Positions 49,904 through 59,227 of a stretch of 63,816 nucleotides of DNA are shown here, one piece after another. Origin of the DNA: Thermoplasmata archaeon (GTDB lineage Archaea; Thermoplasmatota; Thermoplasmata; Lutacidiplasmatales; UBA184); assembly GCA_030038095.1 (NCBI GenBank), contig JASHPK010000023.1, positions 1 to 63,816 of the forward strand. Reading direction: 5' to 3'. The stretch's first letter is position 1. The number at the start of each line of letters is the position of its first letter. The notes below the pieces were generated by a model. The model searched no databases, was not told where the DNA came from, and saw nothing but the letters and a program-made list of their open reading frames with translations. Both the position numbers and the translations under genes were made by a program.

Positions 49904-51922
49904 ATGCGTGACGGCGGCAAGACCCGGGAGCACGAGCCTGCGTCGGCCGGTCGCCTCAATGGGACGGAGACCTCCGGGGCCGAACAGGGGGCCTTCACGC
50001 TCCACAAGTTCCAACAACCGATCGGGAAGGAGTCCTACGTGCTCGAGGCGACGCCCGGGGGCATCGCGGCCCGGTTCGACTTCTCCTTCACCGACCGGGG
50101 CGCGGCCGTACCCCTCCGCGCGGAGTTCCGGGGGGCGGCGGACCTCACGCCGCTTCAGCTTTCGATCGAGGGGAAGAACTGCCGCCAGAGCGAGATCCAC
50201 TGCTCCGTGGAGGTCGGGCCGACGGGAATCCGCGTCCGAGATCGCGAACGCTGGAACGAGCTCCCCCGGCCGGCCCGATTCTTCACGACTGCCGGGTACG
50301 CCCCGGTCGGGCTCCAGATGCTCCTGGTCCGGTACTGGATCGACCACGGATCCCCGGCCCTTCTCCCGACCTTCCCTACGGGGTCGGTGAGGATCGTCCA
50401 CCGCGGGATCGACGCGTTTCCGGGGCGCTCGGGCGCCGAGCGTCTCGAGCGTTACTCGATCGATGGACTGATCTGGGGTCGCGAGACGCTCTGGCTCGAT
50501 CGTGAACGTCGCCTGGCCGCCCTGGTGACGATGGATGCCGAGTTCGATCACTTCGAAGCGGTCCGCGAAGGTTACGAACCGCTCCTCGAAACGTTCATCC
50601 GGGTCGCCGGCGCCGACGGCATGCAATCGATGCGCGAGCTTGGCTCGCGGTTCTCGGCTCGAGCGGACCAGGACCTCGTGATCCTGCACGGGACCCTGAT
50701 CGACGGCACGGGAGGGCCGAAGGTGCCCGATTCCACGGTCGTCATTCGGGGCGATCGGCTCCTAGCGCTCGGACCCGGGACGAACGTGGTCCGGCCCCCC
50801 GGAGCGTTCACACTCGACGCGACGGGATGCTCCATCCTTCCGGGGCTCTGGGACATGCACGCCCACGTTCAGCAGGTGGAGTGGGGCCCGATCTACCTGG
50901 CGGCCGGAGTGACCACCGTGCGCGACTGTGCGAACGAGCTCGACTTCCTCGTCACGGTCCGCGATGCGATCGCCGAGGGCCGGGGGCTGGGGCCCCGGAT
51001 CCTCGCCGCCGGGGTCGTCGATGGGTCTGGGCCTAACGCGGTCGGGACCGCTCGGGTCGACTCGCGCGAGGACGCGGAGTCCTGGGTCGAACGGTACTTT
51101 CGGGCGGGGTTCCAGCAGATCAAGGTCTACAGCTCGATGACCCGCGTTGCGGTGCGCTGGGTCGCGGAGGCGGCCCACCGCCGCGGGATGAGCGTCACCG
51201 GGCACGTGCCGGAGGGGCTGACCGCGTTCGACGCCATCGAGGCCGGGCAGGATCAGGTGAATCACGTCTGGGGCCTCGCGGGGATGCTGATCGATCCTCT
51301 GCCGGCGGGGGCGACTCCCATGGACCGGGCGCGCGCCTTCACCGAAGTGGATCTCCACTCCGAACGGGCCCGGGAGGCCCTCGAATTCCTCCGGACCCAC
51401 GGAACGGTGGTGGATCCGACCCTCGCGCTGGCCGAACTGTCCACGCTCTCCACGGCGAAGCCTCCGGAATCGTTCGAACCCGGCTCCGAAAAGGTGCCCG
51501 AAGAGCTCGCGGGCCGGCTTCGGAGCGTGCCGCCACCCTCCGCCGAGACCGAGCTTCGAGAACGGCTGTTCCGAAAGGGTCTCGAGATCGTCCGCGCTCT
51601 TCACGAGGCGGGCATCGCGGTGGTCGCGGGGACCGATCAGGCCGTGCCGGGGCACAGCCTGCACCGAGAAATCGAGTTGTATGCGGAAGCCGGATTCACT
51701 CCGATGGAGGCGATTCAGGCGGCGACGATCGTCCCGGCCCGGGTGATGGGTCTCGAGCCGGACTCGGGGACGCTCGCGGTGGGGAAGCGGGCGGACCTCA
51801 TCGTGGTCGAGGGGGATCCCTCCGCGCGCATCCGGGACATCCGGAACGTTCGGAAGGTCGTTGCGGCGGGGAAGGTCTACGAGACCGCCGAGCTCTGGCG
51901 GAGCGTCGGGTTCCGACCCTAA
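49904..51922 (+). CDS. Amidohydrolase (imidazolonepropionase-like) with extra N-terminal domain
   Basis: A 672-aa protein. Residues ~1-250 are a beta-rich domain of unknown type (SYVLEATPGGIAARFDF). Residues ~260-665 are a metal-dependent amidohydrolase: DLVILHGTLIDGTG, the HxH motif LWDMHAHVQQVEW, SVTGHVPEG, a His at NHVWG and the catalytic-Asp region VAGTDQAVPGHSLHREIELY; the end AVGKRADLIVVEGDP closes the barrel side domain. The family hydrolyses cyclic amides or dipeptides; the substrate is unknown. ATG start; a lone transcription unit. Confidence 0.82.
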   Translation: MRDGGKTREHEPASAGRLNGTETSGAEQGAFTLHKFQQPIGKESYVLEATPGGIAARFDFSFTDRGAAVPLRAEFRGAADLTPLQLSIEGKNCRQSEIHCSVEVGPTGIRVRDRERWNELPRPARFFTTAGYAPVGLQMLLVRYWIDHGSPALLPTFPTGSVRIVHRGIDAFPGRSGAERLERYSIDGLIWGRETLWLDRERRLAALVTMDAEFDHFEAVREGYEPLLETFIRVAGADGMQSMRELGSRFSARADQDLVILHGTLIDGTGGPKVPDSTVVIRGDRLLALGPGTNVVRPPGAFTLDATGCSILPGLWDMHAHVQQVEWGPIYLAAGVTTVRDCANELDFLVTVRDAIAEGRGLGPRILAAGVVDGSGPNAVGTARVDSREDAESWVERYFRAGFQQIKVYSSMTRVAVRWVAEAAHRRGMSVTGHVPEGLTAFDAIEAGQDQVNHVWGLAGMLIDPLPAGATPMDRARAFTEVDLHSERAREALEFLRTHGTVVDPTLALAELSTLSTAKPPESFEPGSEKVPEELAGRLRSVPPPSAETELRERLFRKGLEIVRALHEAGIAVVAGTDQAVPGHSLHREIELYAEAGFTPMEAIQAATIVPARVMGLEPDSGTLAVGKRADLIVVEGDPSARIRDIRNVRKVVAAGKVYETAELWRSVGFRP

Positions 51923-51994
51923 CGCGGCCGAGGGCCCAGAGATCCGGTCCCGAGGGTCGGGTACGTCCGAACCGCCGCGAGCTGCGCGGGCGGC

Positions 51995-52675
51995 CTAGGC
52001 GGCCGGCCCCGGGGCAGGACTCTCGGCGGATGGGCGAAGGAGGGGGATCCGGACGAAGCCCAAGAAGAGGAGCGCGACCCCGACGAACTCCGCGTAGTAG
52101 AGCGTGACCGGCACGCTGACGAGGTACAGCGCGCCCGCCGCGGCAATCACGAGAGTCCCGAAGGTGATGAAGAGGAGGTGCCGCTGCTTCTGCCAGATCG
52201 CCCCGTACAGCGAACTGCCCACGAGGAGGGCGGCGGCCGGGAAGGTGACGATGGAGGAGACCAGGAGGATCGGCGTGGGGGCGGAGCCCGAGACCACCCC
52301 GTCGACGACGATCGAGGAGGGGACGGTGTAGAGGAACCCGACGACCGTGAGGGCGACGCCCGTCACGATCACGAAGGCGAACCAGCTGGCCTTCCAGCGC
52401 CCCTTGAGCGAGAGCTCGGCCGAGCCGAGCGAAAGGATGCTGACGAGCAGGGCGACCAGGATGAGGTACGTCTGGACGAACGGTTCGGACCAGACGCCGA
52501 TGTACAGGACGACCTCTTGGGCGAGGGTGACGAACACGAGCAGGAGCCCGACCCCCCAGTAGAGGTGGGACCTGCGCCCCTCCTTCCGGAATCGAAGCAG
52601 CACGAGCACCGCGAGGAACAGCGCGACCGCGGCGAGGGCGACGAGGGATGCGGCGGCGAGGGAGGACGTCGACAT
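51995..52675 (-). CDS. Multi-pass membrane protein, unknown
   Basis: A 226-aa protein with about seven hydrophobic helices (first SLVALAAVALFLAVLVLL, last FVGVALLFLGFVRIPLL). Basic residues lie after helix 1 (RFRKEGRRSHLYWG). I recognise no catalytic motif. A membrane-bound regulator or quinone-related role beside the divergent cydAB genes is a guess from location. The gene is convergent with the amidohydrolase and divergent from cydA. Confidence 0.7.
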   Translation of the reverse strand: MSTSSLAAASLVALAAVALFLAVLVLLRFRKEGRRSHLYWGVGLLLVFVTLAQEVVLYIGVWSEPFVQTYLILVALLVSILSLGSAELSLKGRWKASWFAFVIVTGVALTVVGFLYTVPSSIVVDGVVSGSAPTPILLVSSIVTFPAAALLVGSSLYGAIWQKQRHLLFITFGTLVIAAAGALYLVSVPVTLYYAEFVGVALLFLGFVRIPLLRPSAESPAPGPAA

Positions 52676-52819
52676 TGGGCTCTCAGTCCCCCGACACGAG
52701 GAAGGAGGATTGATGAGGCTCGCGTAAAGCCCGCTTCACCTTGGAGGGCGCCCCGCTCGGGCGCGGATCCGAGCCGGGGCTCTCCGTGAACGGCGATTGA
52801 CTTTTGGATTATGTACTGG

Positions 52820-52841
52820 CCCGGCCGCTGAGCCGGCCGGG
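52820..52841 (+). promoter_or_regulatory. cydA upstream palindrome (candidate operator)
   Basis: CCCGGCCG (52820-52827) pairs with CGGCCGGG (52834-52841), an 8-bp inverted repeat with a 6-nt spacer. It sits between the TATA-like GGATTATGTA (52807-52816) and ATG 52851, near the expected transcription start. A six-codon frame (ATG 52811 to TGA 52831) overlaps it. Regulation by oxygen or redox state is plausible. Confidence 0.45.
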
Positions 52842-52850
52842 TCCATCGCG

Positions 52851-54206
52851 ATGTCGTTTCCGATGGTCAATTTTGACCGGTTTCTCTTCGCGTTCACCGT
52901 CGGCTCCCACATCCTGCTCGTTTCGCTCAGCATCGGGCTCGGGATCCTGATCTCGGCCGTCGAGTTCCTCGCGGCGCGCTCCTCCGACAAGTACTACCGG
53001 GGCCTCGCGCGCCGGCTGGTCCGGCCGTTCGTCGTCTCCTTCGGGATCGGCACCGCGAGCGGGATCGTGATGGCGGTCGAGCTCGTCAACCTCTTCCCCG
53101 GGTTCATGACGCTCGTCTCGGAGACGGGCGTGATCGCGATCTTCTACGTGGAGATCTTCGCGTTCTTCCTCGAGACGATCTTCGTGGTCGTCTACGTCTA
53201 CTACGGAAAGACGTTCACCGGCCGCTACACCCGCTGGCTGCTGACCGTGCCGATCGTCGCCGGGACCCTGCTCTCCGCCGTGCTGATCGTGATGGTCAAT
53301 TCCTGGATGAACACGCCGAACGGGTTCAACATCGGCGCCTATCTCTCCACCGGCCAGGTGACGGGCGTGAATCCCTGGGCCCCGTTCTTCACCACCTCCA
53401 CAGGGTACGAGGTCTTCCACGTCCTCTCCGCGGTCCCCCTCACCGGATTGATGTTCATCGGGGGCTACTTCTCCTACCGCTACTTCCGCGCGAAGGGCAC
53501 CGATGAGCGCGAGCTGTTCCTGAGGGGCCTGCGGATCACCGCGGCGGCGAGCTTCTTCTTCGTCCTGATCGCGGTGCTCTCGGGGATCCTCGAGATCGAG
53601 GGCCTGTACACGTACCAGCCGCTCAAGTACGCCGCGATCGAGCTGAACCCGAATCCGGGGACGAACCTCGCGATCACGCTCTTCGGGTCCGTCTCGGGTC
53701 TGTCGATCGTCGGCGGGATCCAGATCCCCGGGCTCCAGGGGATGATCACCCACCACGCGGAGCTGCCGGGGCTTTCGCAGTTCCCGAGCGCCGACTGGCC
53801 CCCACTGATCATCCACGACACGTTCGATGTGATGGTGATCGGCGGCGCGATCCTCGGGCTGTTCCTGCTGGTGTACGTCGGGCTCTGGATCGCCCACCGC
53901 CGCCCGTACGACCGCCCGCTCTTCGCCTACGGGATGGGCGCCTTCTCCGTCCTGACCGCGATCATCATGGAGTTCGGGTGGGCGACCGACGAGATCGGGC
54001 GCCAGCCGTGGGTCGTCTACAACGTGATGACCGTGAACCACGCGGCGAACTACAGTACCGGCCTTCTCGTGCCGGGGATCCTCATCGTGGCGTTCTACCT
54101 GTTCCTCGTGCCGTTCACGTTCTACTTCATGGTCCGGGTGTTCAACGGTCAGGCGCTCGAGGTCGATCTCGAGGGGCCGGCCGCGGGGAGCGATGTCAAC
54201 TATTAA
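52851..54206 (+). CDS. cydA: Cytochrome bd quinol oxidase subunit I
   Basis: A 451-aa membrane protein that oxidises quinol and reduces oxygen to water with a proton gradient. The N-terminal DRFLFAFTVGSHILLVSLSIG contains the heme His. YVEIFAFFLET holds the conserved acidic heme-b595/d residues, YEVFHVLSAVPLTG the second His, and EIGRQPWVVYNVM the GRQPW block before the heme-b558 Met region. The Q-loop is short. ATG 52851 begins the conserved N-terminus. It overlaps cydB by 14 nt. Confidence 0.93.
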   Translation: MSFPMVNFDRFLFAFTVGSHILLVSLSIGLGILISAVEFLAARSSDKYYRGLARRLVRPFVVSFGIGTASGIVMAVELVNLFPGFMTLVSETGVIAIFYVEIFAFFLETIFVVVYVYYGKTFTGRYTRWLLTVPIVAGTLLSAVLIVMVNSWMNTPNGFNIGAYLSTGQVTGVNPWAPFFTTSTGYEVFHVLSAVPLTGLMFIGGYFSYRYFRAKGTDERELFLRGLRITAAASFFFVLIAVLSGILEIEGLYTYQPLKYAAIELNPNPGTNLAITLFGSVSGLSIVGGIQIPGLQGMITHHAELPGLSQFPSADWPPLIIHDTFDVMVIGGAILGLFLLVYVGLWIAHRRPYDRPLFAYGMGAFSVLTAIIMEFGWATDEIGRQPWVVYNVMTVNHAANYSTGLLVPGILIVAFYLFLVPFTFYFMVRVFNGQALEVDLEGPAAGSDVNY

Positions 54207-55179
54207 CTGGCTCTTCTACGTCAACTTCGCCATCTTCTCCGTGTTTCTCGCGTTGTTCATCACGGAGCTGATGGGGGCGGTGCTCCTCCTCGTCGACTAC
54301 GAGCACGCGAGGAAGCCGGTCCTCGCCCACGTCGTGCCGATTTGGGAGGTCACCGGGACGTTCGCCGCCTTCTGGGTGGTGACGGCCGACTTCGCGTACC
54401 CCTCGATGCTGATCCCCGTCGCGACGCTGCTGGCCGCGTACATCGTCGTCTTCCTGATCCTGATCGTCGCGCGGAACGCCTCCATCTCGTTCGCGGAGTA
54501 CATCGTCAAGCACCGATGGCTCGACGAGAAGAAGCTCTACCAAGCGTACGCCATCTCCACCCTCGGGATCGGGATCGTCGTCGTCATCATCCTCTCGGCG
54601 ATCGTGAGCGGCGCCGGCGTCACCCTCTCGACGCTGTCGTTCTCGATCGTCGGTTGGATCACGAACCCCGGGAGCCTTCCGTACCTCCTCGGCGTGCTCG
54701 TGATCGGGGTGGCCCTCGCCCCGGTGTTCTACGGGATCGAAGGCCTGCGTCGCTGGACGCTCCCGCTCGCGAGCCTCGGCGTCGGGATCGAAGGCGCCGC
54801 CCTCTACCTCTTCTCTCCGAGCTTCCTGAGCTCGTGGTTCCTCGTGCCGGCCGTCCTCACGGTCCTGCCGGCCCTCTTCTTCCAGTTCCCGAAGTTCGCT
54901 CCGATCGTAACCAACAAGATCGTCTTCGGAGCGGTCGCCGCGCTGATCATCTTCTCCCAGACCTATCTCGTCTACCCGACCGCCTTCCATGGGGGGATCA
55001 AGGTCGACTCGGTCACGACCCAAGGTCCGATGGTCGGCGCGTTCCTCGTCCTCACGGCGGTGGGCATTGTGGTCGTTGGCGGCCTCATGGTGCTCTACCT
55101 CGTGGTCGTCACCCGCTCCCCCGGCCGGGCGACCGCGACGCCGTCGCCTTCGGTCCCGACCGGAGTCCAACATCCTTAG
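54193..55179 (+). CDS. cydB: Cytochrome bd oxidase subunit II
   Basis: A 328-aa partner of CydA, with about eight to nine hydrophobic helices. INWLFYVNFAIFSVFLALFITEL begins it; VPIWEVTGTFAAFWVVTADFAYP replaces the usual W-x-G-x-E-x-W segment of CydB, so it is a diverged form. The overlap with cydA (14 nt) and equal length support the assignment. Its C-terminal ~25 residues are Pro/Ser-rich and probably cytoplasmic. Confidence 0.88.
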   Translation: MSTINWLFYVNFAIFSVFLALFITELMGAVLLLVDYEHARKPVLAHVVPIWEVTGTFAAFWVVTADFAYPSMLIPVATLLAAYIVVFLILIVARNASISFAEYIVKHRWLDEKKLYQAYAISTLGIGIVVVIILSAIVSGAGVTLSTLSFSIVGWITNPGSLPYLLGVLVIGVALAPVFYGIEGLRRWTLPLASLGVGIEGAALYLFSPSFLSSWFLVPAVLTVLPALFFQFPKFAPIVTNKIVFGAVAALIIFSQTYLVYPTAFHGGIKVDSVTTQGPMVGAFLVLTAVGIVVVGGLMVLYLVVVTRSPGRATATPSPSVPTGVQHP

Positions 55180-55252
55180 GCGCGCCGACTCTTCCACCGA
55201 TTCACGGCCACGGACCACGCCCGGGGCGCGTCTCGCGGCTGGCGGACCGGGA

Positions 55253-55260
55253 CATAATAT
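55253..55260 (+). promoter_or_regulatory. TATA-like box of PNGase-A-like gene
   Basis: CATAATAT about 60 nt before ATG 55319, in a 140-bp gap after cydB. It is the only AT-rich box in the gap and implies a leader of about 35 nt. Confidence 0.5.
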
Positions 55261-55318
55261 CGGTCCTCGCCTTCGCCCCATCGGATCGGTGTTACCGAGA
55301 CCGCGGAGGCTGGCGTCG

Positions 55319-57058
55319 ATGTCGCATCGGTGGGTGCTCTGGGGCGCCAGCGTCGCGATCGCTCTGCTCATGCTCGTGCCCGGCGGGTTCGCGCGACCGA
55401 CGACCGCCGCGCCGAGCCGGACCGTGGGTCTGCACGACCTGGCGGCCGATCCGAGCGACTTTCCCCCGGCGAACTACTCGAACCCCTCGATCTCGGCGCC
55501 CCCGGCCGTCCCGCACACCTCCCCGAAGGTCCTTGTTCTCTCGAGCTACGGAACGGTGGCGATCCCCTGGGGCGTCTGGGAGACGGTGGTCCTCAACTAC
55601 ACGGGATACACCGCGGGGACCGCGTACGACTACTTCCAGACCGTCACGATCGATGGCGCGATGGTTTACGTCGGCGTCAATCCGGAGGCGGGCAGCTGGA
55701 CCCAGCTGGTGAACCTCTCGTCCTACCTCGCCTTTTTCGATCACCAGAAATCGATCACGATCTCGGGGCCGTCGCTGGGCCAGGGGACCAATTTCGAGGG
55801 GGTCCAGATCAACAACCTTTCGCTCGCCTTCTACCCGGTCCCGAAGGGTGCCCCCACTCCCACGTACGCGAACCTCATCGAGCCGCTGTTCGCCTTCTCG
55901 GGCACGCCCGCGAGCGCCGCCATCTCGGTGCCCTCGGACGCGAGCGCGGTCGTGCTGCAGCTGATGGCGATCGGCAGCGAGTTCTGGTATTCCCTCAACC
56001 CGGATTTCACGGCGGTGACCGTCTCCGTGGGCGGGTACAACCTGAGCACCTACCTGCAGTACCCGTGGATCAATTCGGGGGGGATCGACCTGTTCGCCTG
56101 GCGGCCGATCTATCCGGTCAACATGCTCGACCACCAGTGGGAGAACTTCAACCTCACGGGCGCCCTCGGCCTGCTCGAGGGTCAGACCACGCTCAACGTG
56201 ACCGCCGCCGCGGGGGCGATGGGAGCGAGCGTGATCGCGAACCTCCTCGTCTACACGAACCCCGACGTCCACGGGGCGACCGAAACGTCGTTCGCGTACG
56301 ATCAGGCCCCCGTGGTGACCGTGACCGAGACGAATTCGACGATCGTGAACCCGAACGGGAACAACTACACCGTCTACGACCAGTTCGACCGGATCTCGTA
56401 CGCGTATTCGGCCCGCATCGCGACCTCGACCGGGCACTACTCGGTCGCCCTCTCCACGGTCGAGCACTACGCCAACGAGCAGACGCTCAACGACGTCTGG
56501 CAGAACATCACCGAAAGCGAGACCGTGAACTCCGTGCAGACGACCTCCTATGACGAGCGGAACGCTCACGGCACCGCGGTGTCGACCGAGTCGCTCTCCT
56601 ACCCGCTCGCGATGCAGCTCGGCGCGCTGATCGCGTACGACTACTCCATCGGGTCGGACAGCTACTACAACTACACGAGCTACTTCTACAACGTCACCCA
56701 AGGCTACGTCGCGCTCGACTCCTCGTGGTCGGACGTGAACGGTCAGCCGACCCGGGCGTTCAGCTACGTGGACGACCGGATCTACGATACCGACGGCGTC
56801 TTCGCGAGCGTGCTCGAGATCGGTCCCGGATTCGCGATCATCCTCAACCTGACCTACTCCTACCACGTCACCAACAAGATCGACACCGAGATCGCGTTCG
56901 AGGAGACCCCGAGCTGGGCGTCGTACTCATTCTACCAGCACCGGCTCTCGGGCCTCGAGAACAACACCTCGGCCTACTACGTCGAGGAGACGATCACCGC
57001 GAACCAGGTGATCTCGTTCGGTTACAGCCACGCGATCCGAGGATGGGGTCGACCTTAG
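55319..57058 (+). CDS. PNGase-A-like secreted glycoamidase family protein
   Basis: A 579-aa secreted protein. Residues ~5-28 are a signal peptide (VLWGASVAIALLMLVPGGFA). The N-terminal half matches the peptide-N4-(N-acetyl-beta-glucosaminyl)asparagine amidase A family: WETVVLNYTGYTAGTAYDYF, TIDGAMVYVGVNPEAGSW, QLMAIGSEFWYSLNPDF and WRPIYPVNMLDHQWENFNLT. The family releases N-glycans from proteins. The C-terminal half is beta-rich with many N-x-S/T sites. Catalytic residues cannot be confirmed by eye. It follows cydB with its own promoter. Confidence 0.78.
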   Translation: MSHRWVLWGASVAIALLMLVPGGFARPTTAAPSRTVGLHDLAADPSDFPPANYSNPSISAPPAVPHTSPKVLVLSSYGTVAIPWGVWETVVLNYTGYTAGTAYDYFQTVTIDGAMVYVGVNPEAGSWTQLVNLSSYLAFFDHQKSITISGPSLGQGTNFEGVQINNLSLAFYPVPKGAPTPTYANLIEPLFAFSGTPASAAISVPSDASAVVLQLMAIGSEFWYSLNPDFTAVTVSVGGYNLSTYLQYPWINSGGIDLFAWRPIYPVNMLDHQWENFNLTGALGLLEGQTTLNVTAAAGAMGASVIANLLVYTNPDVHGATETSFAYDQAPVVTVTETNSTIVNPNGNNYTVYDQFDRISYAYSARIATSTGHYSVALSTVEHYANEQTLNDVWQNITESETVNSVQTTSYDERNAHGTAVSTESLSYPLAMQLGALIAYDYSIGSDSYYNYTSYFYNVTQGYVALDSSWSDVNGQPTRAFSYVDDRIYDTDGVFASVLEIGPGFAIILNLTYSYHVTNKIDTEIAFEETPSWASYSFYQHRLSGLENNTSAYYVEETITANQVISFGYSHAIRGWGRP

Positions 57059-57166
57059 GCACGGGCTGCCACCGACACCGCCGCCGAACTCGGTGAGGCG
57101 GAGTTCGTCCCGCCCGACGGCCGGGAGTCGGACTCGAGGTCGCCGAACGAGATACGACGGGTCCCC

Positions 57167-57937
57167 CTACTGGACCGGTCCGAACTCGAGCCTCCGGAAC
57201 GACAGGATCGCCAGAAGGAACGTGAGCGCCGCGAGCACGGCGAGCACCGAACCGGCCGTGAGATCGCTCGGACCGAACGAGTGGGTGAACGCGTCCCGCA
57301 CGGTATTCGCGGCGTAGGTCAGCGGATTCGCGTACACGACGACCCGGAGCACCTCGGGGGTCGTGGCCGTCACGGGGTAATAGACGGTCGAAATGAAGAT
57401 CAGGAAGTACTGGAGCAGCGACTGGATCGTGAAGTAGAGGTTCGCCGAGCGGATGCGTCCGCCGAGCGCGATGAGGAGGCCGCCGAAGAACGTCGCGCCG
57501 AGGGCGATCGTGGCGAGGATGACCCCGAGCTCGACGCCCGAGATCCGCGGAAGGCCCGCGAGCGGGAGGGCGACCAGGGCCATGATCCCGACCCCGACCA
57601 GCGAGAACAGGAGGGTCGTGAGGAGCAGGGCGGCGAGGTACTCGGCCCGGCGGAACGGGCCGGAGAAGATCTGCTCGACCATCGACCAGCGACGATCGAG
57701 CCAGAAGATGCGGCCCGCGAGCACCGCCCCCGTGATCATCTGCGAGGCGATCATCCCGGGGACGAGGAACGCGACGTAGCTTCCCGACGCGCCGACGCTC
57801 GGAATCAGCTGGTTGAACATCGTGCCGAGGATCACGATGAGGAACGCCGGCTGGCCGAACATCACGAGCAGGGTGATTGGGTCGATGCTCGCGCGGAAGT
57901 TGCGGACCACGAGCCGGAGGACGGGAGGGAGGCTCAC
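57167..57937 (-). CDS. ABC-2 type exporter permease
   Basis: A 256-aa membrane protein with six hydrophobic helices and the ABC-2 pattern: PVLRLVVRNFRASIDPITLLVMFGQPAFL at the start, FLVPGMIASQMITGAV, SMVEQIFSGPFRRAEYLAALLL and NPLTYAANTVRDAFTH near the end. With the ATPase just upstream (GTGA overlap) it forms a drug-, lipid- or glycan-exporting ABC transporter. Substrate unknown. GTG start. Confidence 0.9.
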   Translation of the reverse strand: MSLPPVLRLVVRNFRASIDPITLLVMFGQPAFLIVILGTMFNQLIPSVGASGSYVAFLVPGMIASQMITGAVLAGRIFWLDRRWSMVEQIFSGPFRRAEYLAALLLTTLLFSLVGVGIMALVALPLAGLPRISGVELGVILATIALGATFFGGLLIALGGRIRSANLYFTIQSLLQYFLIFISTVYYPVTATTPEVLRVVVYANPLTYAANTVRDAFTHSFGPSDLTAGSVLAVLAALTFLLAILSFRRLEFGPVQ

Positions 57938-58929
57938 GGTTCCTCTCCGGCGAGCGGGACCGCCGGCGCGGGCGCTTCGGAGACCAACTTCACGAAGGCG
58001 TCCTCCAGGGTCGCCTCGGAGACCGCGATCCGCTCGAGCTCGATCCCTCGGCTCTGGGCCCAACGGACCACGTCGGCGACCAGGCTCTCGGCGTTCCCGG
58101 CCCGGAACACGAGGAGGTCCCCCCGCCGTTCCACGATCGAGAACGACTCCCCCTCCAACGCGAGGAGGCGTTCGAGGTCGTTCGCTTCGGGGCCCGAGAG
58201 CTCCCGCTCGAACCCGGCCTCGACCGTGCGCAGCCGGCCGTAGGTCCGCTTGATCTCCGCCGGCGAGCCGACGGTCAGGAGCCGGCCGTCCCGCATCACG
58301 CCGATGCGGTCGCAGAGACGGTCCGCCTCGTGGAGGATGTGGGTCGTGAAGACGATCGTGAGTCCCCGTCGGGCCCGGTCCGCGAGATAGTCGAGGATTC
58401 GACTGCGCGTGAGCGCGTCGAGGCCGACCGTCGGCTCGTCCAGGAAGAGCAGCTCCATCTCGTGCATCAGCTCCCGCGCGACCTGGAACCGCCGTCGCTC
58501 GCCTCCCGAGAGGGCCCAGGGCTTGCGGGCGCGGACCGGTCCGAGCTCGAACAGCTCGAGCATCTCCTCCGCGCGGCTCTTCGCGACCTCCCTCGGGACC
58601 CCCCAGAGGAATGCGTAGAGGCGCAGGTTGTTCTCGACCGAGACGAAGTCGAGCGACTCGGACTGGAGGACCACCCCGATCCGGGCCCGCTCGGCGCGGC
58701 CGCACTGGCGGAGGTCCTTGCCGAAGAGCGTGCCACCCCCCTCGGTGGGGGGCAGGAGCGTCGTGAGCAGCCGCACGGTGGTGGTCTTCCCGGCGCCGTT
58801 CCGTCCGAGGAGGCCGAACACCTCGCCGCGATAGAGCTGGAAGTGGAGTCCCCGCACCGCGAACCGATCCGGGCGGTAGGCGTAACCGAGGTCGGTCGCG
58901 CGAACGATGACCTCTCGGGAAGGATTCAT
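57934..58929 (-). CDS. ABC-2 type exporter ATP-binding protein
   Basis: A 331-aa ABC ATPase. Walker A GLLGRNGAGKTTTVRLL (~residue 40), Q-loop VLQSESLDF, signature LSGGERRRFQVAREL, Walker B LLFLDEPTVGLD and the switch His in FTTHILHEADRL are intact. The C-terminal ~110 residues (DUF4162-like) end in a Pro/Ala tail. It pairs with the permease. A GGATAAAG element and a CGCCCC/GGGGCG hairpin (58951-58966) lie upstream. Confidence 0.93.
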   Translation of the reverse strand: MNPSREVIVRATDLGYAYRPDRFAVRGLHFQLYRGEVFGLLGRNGAGKTTTVRLLTTLLPPTEGGGTLFGKDLRQCGRAERARIGVVLQSESLDFVSVENNLRLYAFLWGVPREVAKSRAEEMLELFELGPVRARKPWALSGGERRRFQVARELMHEMELLFLDEPTVGLDALTRSRILDYLADRARRGLTIVFTTHILHEADRLCDRIGVMRDGRLLTVGSPAEIKRTYGRLRTVEAGFERELSGPEANDLERLLALEGESFSIVERRGDLLVFRAGNAESLVADVVRWAQSRGIELERIAVSEATLEDAFVKLVSEAPAPAVPLAGEEP

Positions 58930-59227
58930 GGTCTGCGCTCGCTCGGAAACGGTGACGCGCCCCTACGGGGCGGAGTTCGTAACTTTATCCCGGGAGTCGA
59001 AGCCTGCCAGGTCGACATCGCTCCGGGACGCGGGATGGCACGCGGGGCTTCGAGTCGACCGGGTCCCGAGGTGCCCCGGGGCCGGCCGTGAGCTCCGCCG
59101 CTGGGCGACGAGCCTTTTGTCCCGAGTCCGTTGCGATCGGCCGATCTGGGGCGTTCCTCTCTGGCTCGGCGTGCGATGGCCCGGGCGATCGGGAGGCGGT
59201 CGATCCCAGCGTCCGAGAGTGCGAACG
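58930..59227. other. Divergent gap between ABC exporter and permease genes
   Basis: Just under 300 bp. CGCCCCTACGGGGCG (58951-58966) is a 5-6 bp hairpin in the ABC leader. The + strand permease has no clear TATA; CCTTTTGTCC (~59112) is the only AT-leaning stretch. No gene is supported. Confidence 0.35.
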
